From NCBI GenBank assembly GCA_945859605.1, contig OX243824.1, positions 30,705,459-30,769,458 of the forward strand: a DNA stretch of 64,000 nucleotides, read 5' to 3'. This document shows positions 34,642-46,200 of the stretch, one piece after another. Origin of the DNA: Lumbricus rubellus (lineage: Eukaryota > Annelida > Clitellata > Crassiclitellata > Lumbricidae). The notes beneath the pieces were generated by a model that worked only from the letters and a program-made list of their open reading frames with translations, had not been told where the DNA came from and made no database searches. Both the position numbers and the translations under genes were made by a program. The first letter of the stretch is position 1. Each line of letters starts with the position of its first letter.

Positions 34642-35122
34642 TTGTCTTTCTGCTTCATGTTGTCGAATCGGAAGCGTCGCCATCTGTTCCTCAGCCGCAC
34701 GCCTGTATACAACGTAGTCTAACCATTACCACTGATAACGCTTTCAGGCTCTACATCGATGGCGTTGAGAAAACTGGACTTCCAAAATGCCGACGGCTGG
34801 GGACTTCCGGACGTTGTCGATCTTCCTTGTACTGCGAGACTAATAGCAGTTCACGGAATAAATACTGTGTTTGAGAGTCTGGCGAGTATTCTGGCGTCAA
34901 CAGGCGATGACTATGTTCTGACGAATTCTACTTGGAAATGTTCGAACGTCAATCCATTGGGTTGGGAAACAATTGGTTTTGACGATTCCACTTGGATGTA
35001 TGCCGTGGAGTATGCTCGTCACGGAGAAGGTGTTTGGGGGTTGATACCTGGGATAAGCTCAGCTGCTAAATGGATCTGGTATGAACCTATCGTCACTGAT
35101 GCATTCTGCAGAAAAGAATTAG
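34642..35122 (+). pseudogene. Gene C exon 2: N-terminal domain, frameshifted
   Basis: The acceptor is TTTTCTTCAG and the donor TTAG|GTAAAA, as in gene B. The first frame encodes VVFLLHVVESEASPS (signal core) and SLTITTDNAFRLYIDGVEKT. The A4 run at 34784-34787 (A3 in gene B) then shifts frame. The next frame continues with NADGWGLPDVVDLPC, TARLIAVHG, GDDYVLTNSTWKCSN and AFCRKEL. Length 481 nt is one over a codon multiple, agreeing with a single-base insertion. Either a true lesion or a base-calling error. Confidence 0.7.
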
Positions 35123-35306
35123 GTAAAATCAAATTTTTCATACATCGTGGCATTCTCCGCATAAAATAATATCATGCCTTTTTTTATATTTTTCTCTACT
35201 CATAAAATACATAATAATAGGCCTTTGCGCAATGTCACAAAAGCGTTTAGGACATTACAATGGAGGAAACAAAATTCGACTCCTGTAATAAAAAAATTGG
35301 TAGGCC

Positions 35307-35416
<110 letters not shown>

Positions 35417-35955
35417 GTAATGTCACCCATTCCTTCTCCTAAGTGTTGACCTCCCAGTCTCTTCGGTAGCTTCTATATTTCTTCAGTGGCCTAAACCTAC
35501 CCCTACTGATTTAACTGATTCGAATCTACTGTCTAGGTAAAGTTCTACAGCAATTCCTTATTCTACTTCAACGACAACGACGATAGGTTTTCCAAATTAT
35601 ATTATATCAAATCCAACATAAAACGAAATAGCAGCAACGACACGATAATGTCTATCCTTGCATTATCACAGCAACAACGTCTCTTCTCTACGACAACTAA
35701 TCAACTACTACTCCACTTATCACAGCCTAAACTCGTGACTCATTCCTCAGACGCTCATTCTTTCTCTCAATCCGCCGTCTTCCAGACAGTCGTCCAGACA
35801 ATCGTCCAGACAGTCGTCTCAAATCGCGCGCCTAAACGCAGCTGTGCACTCTGGCCCGTTTCGTCGCTGGCGTACACACAATCGACTGGCCGCTGTACTA
35901 GGCCTACATTAAATACGCTTACAAATAATAATAATAATAACTCGCACAATATAAA

Positions 35956-36003
35956 TGCGTTTCATGACAAAGTTTTTTGGTGTTTTTTTTATGGGGCACA
36001 GTG
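35956..36003 (-). mobile_element. Solitary mariner terminal repeat
   Basis: Matches the right end of the 36733-37351 element (GCGTTTCATGACAAAG ... GGGGCACAGTG), differing by a short gap. The following TATATATAAATATA is also identical to that copy's flank. Confidence 0.65.
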
Positions 36004-36012
36004 TATATATAA

Positions 36013-36015
<3 letters not shown>

Positions 36016-36079
<64 letters not shown>
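36016..36079. repeat. (AAT)n microsatellite
   Basis: About 20 trinucleotide units. A further AAT/GATAAT-rich stretch runs at 36150-36222. Confidence 0.9.
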
Positions 36080-36732
36080 TAGGGCCATTCTGGACTGGTT
36101 TTTAAACACGTAGTTAGTAATAAGTCCCTGAGGGATCCTAAATACCTCGGGGCAAAAAAATAAAAAAAAAAAATAAATAAATAATAATAATAAAAAATAA
36201 TAATAATGATAATGATAATGATAACGACAAATTTTTTCACCCGAGGTATCAGTGATCCCTCAAGAATTATGAAAATTCCTTCTTTTTTCTCCACTTTCAT
36301 TCCACCCTTTCCCGTCTCGCACAATATAAATGCTATTTCTGCTGATTAAGTTCATGTATGGGGCTCCTCTTCGTATAGCCTACTCTTTGGGCGAATACAT
36401 TTATCTTTTCCCATGGTTGCTGCTCTGAAAGCGCCTAATTTTCGTGCTAAAGGTAGCGATAAATGACGTCAAAATGACGTCAAAAGCAACGTGCATTTGT
36501 TATTGCAAAACGATTCAAATTATGGCGTCGCAATTGCAGCGATAGCGTAAATAACACGTCGAAAATTAAATTGGATATATCTCGGGATCTAAAGTGAATA
36601 AGGAGCTGAAAATAGCACTAATGGATGGCTCTGGTGAACGTCTATTTATGTACAAAGTTTCAGGTCTGCAGTTGCAAAACTGTGAGCGTGCAATCTGGAC
36701 AAAATCCCATCTATTATATATATAATTTTATA

Positions 36733-37351
36733 CACTGTGCTTCATAAAAAACACACCGAAAACTTTTCAAGTATCTTCTATAAAACTAAGCCATTTGATG
36801 GTCTCCGTCTTGAAGCTCGGGTGCACGGAATTGTTCTTCGTTGAACCTGGGGTGAAGGTCAATGGCGAATATTACAGGAATATCCTGTTGATGTAGCAGA
36901 TGTTGCCAGCGATCAGAGGGAAGTCAAGCGACTTATTCATCCTCCAGCAGGACAGCGCCCCTGCACATCGCGTAAAGGACACCATTGCGTTGCTGCGACG
37001 TGAAACACCAAGCTTCATTGGATCGGAACTCTGGCCAGCAAACTCACCAGACCTCAATCCCGTTGACTACAGAATTTGAGGTCTAATACAGGAACGCGTC
37101 TACCAGACAGCAATACGGGACATCAACGAGTTGAAGAAGCGCCTCATCGTTGTGTGGGCACAGTTGAAGCAGAGTGTCATTGACAAAGCTATTAAACAGT
37201 GGCGGCCAAGGCTGAGAGCCTGCGTTCAAGCAAAGGGACATCACTTCGAACATCTTCTTAAATGAAACATTACTTTTTCTTTAATTAACATTAGACTTAC
37301 ATGCGTTTCATGACAAAGTTTTTTGGTGTGTTTTTTTTATGGGGCACAGTG
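36733..37351 (+). mobile_element. Deleted mariner element
   Basis: The ends are CACTGTGCTTCATAAAAAAC and, inverted, CACTGTGCCCCATAAAAAAA, flanked by TA (36731-36732, 37352-37353). At 619 bp it is about half the length of autonomous mariners: the N-terminal half of the transposase is missing while the catalytic C-terminal part remains. Confidence 0.8.
36840..37265 (+). pseudogene. mariner transposase C-terminal remnant
   Basis: GVKVNGEYYRNILL, a stop, LQQDSAPAHRVKDTIALLRR, WPANSPDLNPVDYRI, a stop, then GLIQERVYQTAIRDINELKK and RACVQAKGHHFEHLLK ending at TGA near 37264. Both catalytic aspartates of the QQD and DLNPVD motifs are kept, about 34 residues apart, but in-frame stops and the missing N-terminus make it dead. 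Confidence 0.8.

Positions 37352-37361
<10 letters not shown>

Positions 37362-37398
<37 letters not shown>
37362..37398. repeat. (AT)n microsatellite
   Basis: TA run adjoining the mariner right end; may have been its target. Confidence 0.9.
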
Positions 37399-37400
<2 letters not shown>

Positions 37401-37855
37401 ACATCCTTTCTTATAGATAGGCCTATAGATTAGTTAGCATTAGATAGCCTACCACATGTTTCTGCAAGGTTGTGCGCTTCTGTCGTGCACGCTATTGCCG
37501 TTGTGGCTTTGCTGCGCGCAATTGTCTGGGCGAATTTGTCCTGAGCTGGTTTGTTACGAGGCCGATTAATTTTTTGTCTATTTAAAGTCGTGTAATAATT
37601 CTATTGATGATGCACTGTTGCATAGAACGAACTTCATTCTTGCTATTTGAGCTCATCATGATTTATGTTTTTATATGTAATCATCCTTCTAAACTATGCC
37701 GCGACCACGACATACTTATCTAACATCTTATAAAATATCTTATACAGGTAGGGTAACCTTTTCCTCTTGCATCAATAATTTTCACTTTGGTATACGTACA
37801 CTGACTTCAAATCAATAGTGACGGCAGATATTATACTGATACTTGTTATTTTCAG

Positions 37856-37975
37856 ATCCAAACTTCTGTGCCATAAGCAACCCTTGTCTATTCGGAGCCA
37901 CTTGTATTGATGAACCAAACGGTGAATACCATTGCAACTGTGTGCCTGGCTACACCGGAAAGGACTGCTCAGCAG
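37856..37975 (+). CDS. Gene C EGF exon 1
   Basis: The acceptor is GTTATTTTCAG and the donor AG|GTAAAT; 120 nt, phase 1-1. It encodes [13 protein letters not shown] and [12 protein letters not shown]. It is the counterpart of gene B 24499-24618 and intact in itself. Confidence 0.75.
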
Positions 37976-38089
37976 GTAAATTCGCACACGGCAAATAGGC
38001 AGATAGGCTATTATTATTAGTATCATTAGGGTTAATCAATAATTTTAATAAAGTAGTAGAAGTAGGGGTGCTGCTGGACAGTGCTGCTG

Positions 38090-38114
38090 GTGGTGGTGGT
38101 GGTAGTAGTAGTAT

Positions 38115-38210
<96 letters not shown>

Positions 38211-38240
38211 GCCTTGTAGTTGTAGTAGTAGTAGTATCAG
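38090..38240. repeat. (AGT/AGC)n microsatellite
   Basis: GGT, AGC and then mostly AGT trinucleotides. The AGT run is interrupted at about 38209-38215 by AGGCCTT (see findings). Open frames of S, V or T runs across it are artefacts. Confidence 0.9.
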
Positions 38241-39522
38241 CAGTCATTTCTAATACCGAAAATTGAGCTAAAGCATGCTTACATTGCTTAGAGCACACGG
38301 TCCTCGTTCTCAGGAAATGGTGTAAAGGTGATATTATTATAATTATTGTCATTATTGTTTTTACTATTATTATTGCTATCGCCACTACAGTCGCCATTAT
38401 TAATTAGTAACTTCTGCCGCAAACATATAATATATAAAAGTATCAACCGATGGCTCTCCATTCCATCACAATCAATTCCTCTCATTGCGGCAATGTTCAA
38501 CAATTGAGAAAGGAAGTTGTATTGTTTAGAGCGATTGCTGAGTAAGTTCTTTACTCACAAATGCACCCATTGAACGATGCTCAGCCATTACATAGTCGGG
38601 CTTAATAAACAAATGGAAGGGACTCTGTGCTGCTAACACGTCTCGATGGACGCAGACTTCGGACTCATTGTGTAGCACTGTAGCTGTTGTGAAATCGAGA
38701 CTATGTCACATGTTGTAAATGACTGTAAAACATCTCGATTCCCTGGTGGTTTAACCGCCTTACATGTCTCTGATGAGATGAGTAGGGCTGTTTTAAAGGA
38801 ATTTGTACCCCTTATTTCCGTTCCCATCCTTCCAATTGGAGGACAATGGCCTTTTTCCTACTTTTAACTGTAGGTCTACAAAAGTGCATCTGCACAAATC
38901 CATTTAGAACTGCACATTTTGTGTACAAATCTCATTTAAAAAGTCCTGGTGAGGCTGATGCTCAGTGGCTGGACGCGTTCTGCAAATGCTATATAAAATT
39001 ATAAATAAATAAAATTAATGCGCAACAATAAAACAGTATATATTCATGCACATTATTATTTACAAGTTCGCGATTATGTAATTGTGTGGTCACGGTGAAT
39101 CATATATTGGACATTTTGTCTGCTTGTCTGTCTGGCTTATCTCTACAGAAAAATATTATTCTCAGAGAAACACAACTGCAAGCAGATACGGACTGCTAAG
39201 CTGAGATGGACAAAATAATGTTGAAATTATTATGGTCCCAAACTCCAAGCAGTGTGTGCAATCACATTATGTTTGTAGGCTACTTTAAAAGAAGTTTAGT
39301 TCTGAGATGTGGTTCTCCTCATGCTTTATTCTTGCATTGACATCAGTAAAAACTTATTTGTGCATATTAGAGATTAAAGAGAATGTAGGCTAGGCTATGC
39401 TATGGCTTAACTAAGTTACTCTGACGTCTTTCGCTGAATCTATCTTACGGTAAACATTTCAGCATTATTCTCAAAATTCAATGTTTTTCACGTAGGCCTA
39501 CAGAAATTGCACAGACAATAAT
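38241..39522. other. Gene C intron up to the retrotransposon
   Basis: Non-coding. The last about 170 bp are homologous to the sequence before EGF exons 25530, 53878 and 55793, showing that the LTR element inserted just upstream of an EGF exon. Confidence 0.5.
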
Positions 39523-39906
39523 GATAATGTGAGCTGGTTTAATCAGTGTACAGCGATTGTCGTACGATAGCGGGCGACCCAGACAGCCAGGTGTGCAAAT
39601 TGGCGCGATATGTCTAGACAAGTGTCTGACGGTGCGTGACGGCGCGACGAGTGTACGGTAAGCGCACGTGGAAGAGATAGAAAGAAGGATGAAGGAGGAG
39701 TGGAGGCGAAGTTGTTGTGCGTTGAGAGCTGTTGAGATAGGCAGTAGTAGTTGTCGGAGAGTTGTTGAGTTGAGTTATGAGTAGACTGATGAAGTTAGTT
39801 GTTAGGATAACGCAAGTGTAGTCGTTGTTGTGTTGTTGCTGTTCGTTACTTTATACCGGATTTTGGAGCTGATTAATAATACGATTAAACACGACGTTGT
39901 TGTTGG

Positions 39907-40974
39907 CAGTGATATTTTAGTTCAGGGAATAATTTTAGTTATTATTTTTATTCTATTCTAACTTTTTATTTATTATTATTATTCTATTTTAGTTAATGAA
40001 ATAATTTTAGTTTTTATTATTATTCAGTTCAATGAAAATAATTTTAGTTTTTATTTAGTTCAAGTTCAGTTTGCATAATTAATACAATACATAGGAAAAC
40101 AACAGAAGTTACAGAACAAAAGAACGCCTATATTTAATTAACGTGGTGTGTTCACTGTGTTGGAAGAGTATTAATGAAGAATGCAACTGAAGTTAAACCA
40201 GAATATGGTTATTTAATTTGTGGAAGACCCTCATCTCGAAAGATTTTCTAATTATGTTGCGACGACCTGCAGTGAGGATACAGCACACTGAAAAAATCCG
40301 CTCAACGTAGGCCTATGCCTGAGAGGCTGAGACAGTTACCAAATCCTGACCAAGCATGGACAGTTTGCTATAGCAACTTTTTTTATCTTGCCAGAAGTCA
40401 AGTGCATTGTCACACACAACATTGTCAGTATCCATTATATATCGATTCAGCTGATCCAGAATAGTGTCATTATTGTTCGATGTTGCCGGTAACTCAGCAG
40501 CCTTACATTTGGATTTATTTGTTATAGCATCGTAAAAACGAAGAATTTCCAAACCGGACTATCCTTTTTTCGCCCAGCGAGCAATTTTGCAAGCGAACTC
40601 ATTATTATTTACTTTCTAAACAAAATAAATATTTTAGTACGAATAACAACCACACTTCGCTGCTTTTTCTGAAATAAAGGAAGCGGAAGTTGATAAAATT
40701 GCGGAAGTTGATAATGGGCGCGTTTTTTGACATCGGAGCGTTCACCCAGTGCATTCCAAAACGTGATGGAAAAAAATTTACACGACTTTCAACAATTTTC
40801 GTTTGGCTAATAATTTTAGTTATTATTAGGCCTATTATTCAGTTCGGTACTTTTAAATATAGTTTTTATTCTATTTTCGTTAGTGAAATAATTATAGTTA
40901 TGATTTCGTTATTATTAACGATTCCGCCAAAAAATTTAGTTTTTATTTAGTTCTCGTTAACGAAAATATCACTG
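39907..40974. mobile_element. hAT non-autonomous element inside the 5' LTR
   Basis: The ends are CAGTGATATTTTAGTT and, inverted, CAGTGATATTTTCGTT, flanked by the exact 8-bp duplication GTTGTTGG (39899-39906, 40975-40982). The empty site is preserved in the 3' LTR near 53330. It contains ATTTTAGTTATTATT-type subterminal words and a transposase C-terminal remnant. Confidence 0.92.
40265..40552 (-). pseudogene. hAT transposase C-terminal remnant
   Basis: The minus-strand frame includes VVCDNALDFWQDKK, LSMLGQDLVTVSASQA, then a stop and AYVERIFSVC in continuation: the hAT dimerisation signature as in the 12742 remnant. The stop is created by a GGCCTA insertion within the SQA-YVER motif (40308-40315). 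Non-functional. Confidence 0.7.
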
Positions 40975-41130
40975 GTTGTTGGTATTAAACAGAGAAGACT
41001 GTAGATTCTTTTACCTAGCCATTAGTTAAAGAAACAGTTATTTTAGGGATAGGCCTAGGCTACCAAGGACTTAACGAAGAAATTTCCGAAGAGACTGAAG
41101 GTCACAAGAAGTTTCCGAAGAGAAGTGACA

Positions 41131-41150
41131 TTTGGTGTCGTGGCGGTGGG
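41131..41150 (+). promoter_or_regulatory. Candidate primer-binding site
   Basis: TTTGGTGTCGTGGCGGTGGG directly follows the 5' LTR. TGG near the LTR edge fits complementarity to a tRNA 3' CCA end, but the tRNA was not identified. Confidence 0.35.
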
Positions 41151-41245
41151 ATAACGATCCAAGGTGTGCGATAACGATCCAAGTTGTGAGATAACGATCC
41201 AAGTTGTGCGATAACGATCCAAGTTGCAGGAGAACGATCCTAGTT
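41148..41245. repeat. Tandem repeat in the retrotransposon leader
   Basis: Four to five 20-21-bp units of GATAACGATCCAAGTTGTGC type, degrading into related units up to 41290. They lie between the primer-binding region and gag. Confidence 0.8.
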
Positions 41246-41460
41246 ACGAACGGCGGGACTACGGGCCAAGTTACGAACGGAGGGATTCTCAGTCAATCTA
41301 CGGACGCTGTGCATTCGGAGAGGAATTTCGATCAGACGACGACTGGTCAATGATCATCGAGCAACCGTACGACAGTGAGAAACGACAACACAACGACTAC
41401 AAGGTAGAAAAACTTGCTTATCTATTGAAGTGTGCAATAAGAATTGAAGTAAAGAAGTAA
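41224..41460 (+). CDS. Possible 78-residue leader ORF of the retrotransposon
   Basis: ORF starting in the tandem repeat (ENDPSYERRDYGPSYERRDS) and stopping at 41458-41460, one base before the gag ATG at 41462. Such tight spacing could allow reinitiation, but coding function is unproven and the ORF is partly repeat translation. Confidence 0.3.
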   Translation: MQENDPSYERRDYGPSYERRDSQSIYGRCAFGEEFRSDDDWSMIIEQPYDSEKRQHNDYKVEKLAYLLKCAIRIEVKK

Positions 41461-41461
41461 G

Positions 41462-42246
41462 ATGGAGAAACTCACGGAGCCAAAGCAAGCGGCTATTAAA
41501 AAGATGTCTTCGGAGAGAATAGTAAAATTATTAATCGAAGCAGGTCTTGATGCAGAAGAGGTCGGACAGATGTCGAGGGAAGAGTTGATGAGAACTTTGG
41601 CTGAGGTTTGGTCAAAGAAAGAAGCGGAAGAGGAAGGTGCTGTTGGTGGTGCTGAAGAGAAGCCAGTGGAGAAACCTCAGGCACCGATGTCCATCGAGGC
41701 GATGATGCAATTCATGATGATGAGGGAGGAACAACGTCGGCAGGAGAAGAAAGAGCGTAAACAAGAAGAGAAAGAAAAAGCAGAAAAAGCAGAGAAGATT
41801 AGACTGGAGAAAGATGAGCAACGTCGGCAGGAAGAGAAAGAAAAAGCAGAAAAAGCAGATAGGCTGCGACAACAGGAATTAGACCTACAGAAGCAGCTGC
41901 GACAACAGGAATTAGACCTACAGAAGCAACAGTTCCAGATACAACTAGAACAAATGAGACTAGATCGTGACGAAGCTGAACGGAGAAGGACGGAGTTGAT
42001 GATAGAGTATGAAAAAGCAAGAAAAAGCGATGAAGAAATACGAAAACAGCAGATTGAGGACAAAAAGGCTCGCGAGGAAGAAAAAGAAAAGATGCGTTTA
42101 AAAGAACTGGAGAGAGCAGAAGAAATTCGTCAGGAAGAATTTCAAGCCGAAAAAGACAACTTGGAAAAAGCAGAAAGAGAAAGAGAAGAGCAGATGCAGT
42201 TAGAACAAAAGAAACTTGCTACCAAGGAGGCTCAACTTAGAGAAAT
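41462..42246 (+). pseudogene. Gmr1-like gag, N-terminal part (split from the rest)
   Basis: The ATG at 41462 opens a Gag N-terminus: about 90 residues (MSSERIVKLLIEAGLDAEEV) with an M-rich linker, then a long K/E/Q/R-rich coiled coil with repeated QQELDLQKQLR units. Retrotransposon sequence ends at the target duplication AAAT (42243-42246). The few residues beyond, to the stop at 42265, come from the inserted transposon. The frame would have run on into the ORF at 48138, since the transposon plus one duplication copy accounts for the gap and reading frame is kept across it. Confidence 0.85.
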
Positions 42247-42278
42247 CGTCGGTCGAGAATTATAAGGGTCTATGTCCA
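42247..42278 (+). repeat. Left terminal inverted repeat of the Sola-like element
   Basis: About 32 bp ending TCTATGTCCA. The right counterpart is 48104-48135. Confidence 0.85.
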
Positions 42279-42389
42279 CTTTTTGAATTTTTTCACTTTT
42301 TGGTACCATGACGTAGATCTTGTTCAGGGCTATAACGTCCTGTGAGAATCTAAGCTTCATCTTCAATATTAAAAGAGATATTTGCAATA

Positions 42390-42590
42390 TTAAAAGGATC
42401 TATGTCCCATGTTTTCATCTATTTGCGAATTATAAGGCTCTATGTCCAATAGCAAATACGAACGCTGCATTCAAGTCACGTGACGAGGCTCTATGTCCCA
42501 TGTCTTCATCTTTTTGAGAATTATACGGCTCTATGTCCAATAGCAAATACGAACGCTGCATTCAAGTCACGTGACGTGAGTCTTTTGGGC
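42390..42590. repeat. Left subterminal tandem repeat (91 bp, two copies)
   Basis: Two copies, starting at about 42396 and 42487. Each holds the end core CTATGTCC twice (for example TATAAGGCTCTATGTCCA) plus AACGCTGCATTCAAGTCACG. Probably transposase-binding sites, by analogy with other elements. Confidence 0.75.
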
Positions 42591-42613
42591 TCTAACAGTA
42601 CGCAACAAAAATA

Positions 42614-42693
42614 ATGGCGGATAGTTTGCATCGCATATCGCGGAAGAAATTAACTAGCAGTCAATTGCTGGGTCTATTACAGGATGATGAAGA
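42614..42693 (+). CDS. Transposase exon 1
   Basis: ATG at 42614 gives MADSLHRISRKKLTSSQLLG and LLQDDEE. The exon ends at donor GA|GTAAGAT (42694). Its 80 nt leave phase 2, which matches the one-base remainder at the start of exon 2 after ATTGTTTTAG at 43284. The joined acidic stretch DDEEWDYSSDEDNYD runs smoothly into exon 2. The intron is 591 bp. Confidence 0.7.
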
Positions 42694-43284
42694 GTAAGAT
42701 AACAATTTTGTGTGTAACTGTTAATTTGAGATAATGTCTACTGTGCTTAATATGTTTCTGATATGTTTCTGATATTGCCTAATAATATTGGTGCCTTACA
42801 TACAAGACGACTGCAAAGCAAGGTTTGACTAAAGACAGTGTGAGCTGGGTCCTGACCTGCAGTAGCAGTTAACTGGACAATAATAATTATTACTGCCGAT
42901 ACCTATTTTATAAATTAATCCCCGTAAAAGGCAGGGCATTTCTTTCAAGTTTCTTGAAGTTTGTAATGATCCATCATCATACACGATATTATGATCACAT
43001 AATAAAAAATTATGATAGTAAAGTTACATGTGCGCATGGCTTACACAGTAATGCAATGCGGAAATTTAATTTTAAAAATGAAATAAGTCAGCCAGCAGAT
43101 ATATTATCCAGCTATAAGCAATCAAAAGTTATTAACCTTAATAATACTGGTCTCCAAGTAATATTGATGAAATATGGCTGGCAATGAAATTATAATTGAG
43201 AATAATGACGGCCATCTGAGCTATTTACCCTTCCGATCTATTACAATTTAAATAACTGAATCTACTCCTAGTTCATTGTTTTAG

Positions 43285-46200
43285 GTGGGATTACAGCAGT
43301 GATGAAGACAATTATGATAGCCAGTTGGAAGTGACTGATGGATATCCGATTTCACTTACACTTGCACCAATGATTAATGCAGGTCCTACTACAGATCCAA
43401 TGCAGTGTGACACATGTGGTAAATTCAATGGGTGCTCGTGTGCATCTGGAACTTTTGTGGAAGTAGCTCCATTGTCGTCTGTTAATCTTGAACCTGCCAA
43501 TTATGACAGCCAGTTGGAAGTGACTGATGGATATCCGATTTCACTTACACTTGCACCAATGATTAATGCAGGTCCTACTACAGATCCAATGCAGTGTGAC
43601 ACATGTGGTAAATTCAATGGGTGCTCGTGTGCATCTGGAACTTTTGTGGAAGTACCTCCATTGTCGTCTGTTAATCTTGAACCTGCCAATTATGACAGCC
43701 AGTTGGAAGTGACTGATGGATATCCGATTTCACTTACACTTGCACCAATGATTAATGCAGGTCCTACTACAGATCCAATGCAGTGTGACACATGTGGTAA
43801 ATTCAATGGGTGCTCGTGTGCATCTGGAACTTTTGTGGAAGTACCTCCATTGTCGTCTGTTAATCTTGAACCTGCCAATTATGACAGCCAGTTGGAAGTG
43901 ACTGATGGATATCCGATTTCACTTACACTTGCACCAATGATTAATGCAGGTCCTACTACAGATCCAATGCTGTGTGACACATGTGGTCAATTTAATTGGT
44001 GCTCGTGTGCTGAAAACCATGAGCATGAAACCACCAGACATCATGCCCGAACAGGACAACCTCTGACACGGAAACGCAAAAAGAACCAATCGGATTGGAT
44101 TCAGGAAAAAAGGAAAAAGCTTCGTCAAAGTGGTAAAAGCTACATAACATCTCAAGGGAAACTGGCACCATCAAAGGCAATTATAAGAGACTGCAAAAGG
44201 GATCATACAAGTTGTCGTTTTAAATGTTCGGTTAATATTGAAGATGAAGAAAGAGAGTTGATTAGCCAGGCTCATTGGGCTATGTCCGATATTGAAAAAC
44301 GGTTCTTTTACACCAAGACATCAGCTGTCATTTGCAAAGCAAGAACTCGAAGAACAGACAATATGCATGAAAACAGGAAAAAAAGAGTTACAAGTACTTC
44401 TTTAACAGTGTTAATGGCACAATACGACGTGTCTGCAAAGATTTTTATCTGAATACACTGAACATCAACAGTAAACGAATTGTTAATACACACCAAGCAA
44501 AAAGTGATGCAACTGGAACACCTTTGCCATACCGTCGGGGTAAACATGTAAAAAAAGACTGCCGTGCAGACAAAGCTATGATTAGAGAACACATTGAATC
44601 TCTTCCTAAAGTTGAGAGTCACTACTGTAGGAAGGAAACGAATAAGCAATACTTGTCAAGTAACCTGAACTTGCAAATTCTGTACGAAAAGTATCAAGAA
44701 TACTGTCTGGGAAAAGAGGTTATTCCAGGGAAAATAAGCTTGTATCGAGACATCTTCAACCATGAATTTAACATAGAATTTCAGAAATTAAAAAAAGATA
44801 GATGCGACATTTGTGAAGCTGTACGTTTCAACAATAAAACCGAAGAAAGACACGCCACCCACCTAGAAAGTAAAGCTGAAACTCACAATGAAAGGCAGCA
44901 GGATAGGTCGACTGAAAGGCAGTGTGTAGTGTGCTTCGATATGCAAAATGTATTTGCATTACCACAGGCAAATGTATCCAGTTTTTTCTACAAGCGTAAG
45001 TTGAATGTATACCATTTGACTGCACAGTGTTCTATTGATAAGCAGGGTTATGGTGTGCTGTGGCCAGAAAGCTTAAGTGGTCGTACTGGCAATGATATTG
45101 CAAGTGCTCTTGTGAGAATTTTAGAGCGACTTACTGAGGACCATTCTGATATCACTGAAATGACTCTGTGGAGTGATTCGTGCGTGCCACAGAATAAAAA
45201 CAAAGTGATGTCCACTGCCATTGCACTGTTCCTTCGAAACCATCCATCTCTGACATCTATAACCCAAAAGTTCTGTGAACCTGGTCACAGTGAAGTGCAA
45301 GAAGTGTTGAGCAGGACGCCAAGGAATAAACCATTGAAACTCATGCAGCTGAAACTGGAGGACATCAAAGATTATCATAAGGAGGCTAACAGGTTTAAAT
45401 ATGACATCATTCCTTACACCAAAGTGAAAACTCTCAGATACTCATCACAAAGTCCCATGTCTGTAGAATACAAGCTTCGATTCTCAGATGAGTTATGGGT
45501 ACAAGAACAATTGAAACTAAACATATCAGGTAGAAGTCGAGAATCGGATGGTCATTCCGTATGCCATATTTTCACTATGCCTCAGCGTGCGTCAAAAACA
45601 GAAGTTTTGACATCAGAAAAAATCAAGGATATACAATCCATGCTAGATTTTATGCCTCAACCTGATAGACTCTATATGGAAATAATTTGTCAGAAGACAC
45701 GCAATGCCGAAGGAGACAGGCTCCCAGTAGAGGCAAAATCTGATGACACTCAAACAGTAAGTAGACTAAGTAAGAAAAGAAAACATTCCACAGAAGCAAC
45801 AATTATTGTTGAAAACCTGAAAATTGGCAGAAAAGGAAGGCATCCGGTATCATCAAAAGAAAAGCAGGGAAACACAAGCACGAGTGCAAATGAAACACTG
45901 TCAGTCAAACCAAAAGACCTGAAAGTAATTATTGGCAGAAAAGGAAGGCATCCGGTATCATCAAAAGAAAAGCAGGGAAACACAAGCACGAGTGGAAATG
46001 AAACACTGTCAGTCAAACCAAAAGACCTGAAAGTAATTATTGGCAGAAAAGGAAGGCATCCGGTATCATCAAAAGAAAAGCAGGGAAACACAAGCACGAG
46101 TGCAAATGAAACACTGTCAGTCAAACCAAAAGACCTGAAAGTAATTATTGGCAGAAAAGGAAGGCATCCGGTATCATCAAAAGAAAAGCAGGGAAACACA

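Larger units (their letters stand above)
39528..41130 (+). repeat. 5' LTR, interrupted by a hAT element
   Basis: LTR sequence is 39528-39906 plus 40983-41130, matching the 3' LTR. A 1,068-bp hAT element and its target duplication account for the extra length. It starts TG and ends CA. Confidence 0.9.

Noticed and set aside
38032..38397. Threonine/serine/valine-run open frames on both strands
   Set aside because: Translations of the AGT/AGC microsatellite.
41496..42063. Serine/phenylalanine-rich minus-strand open frames
   Set aside because: Antisense of the lysine/glutamate-rich gag coiled coil.
42251..42274. Six-base TTATAA duplication as the target of the DNA transposon
   Set aside because: TTATAA does flank the GGGTCTATG core on both sides, but inverted identity extends well beyond it (to CGTYGG). 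Using TTATAA as target would put a stop in gag, while the AAAT duplication outside restores the frame.
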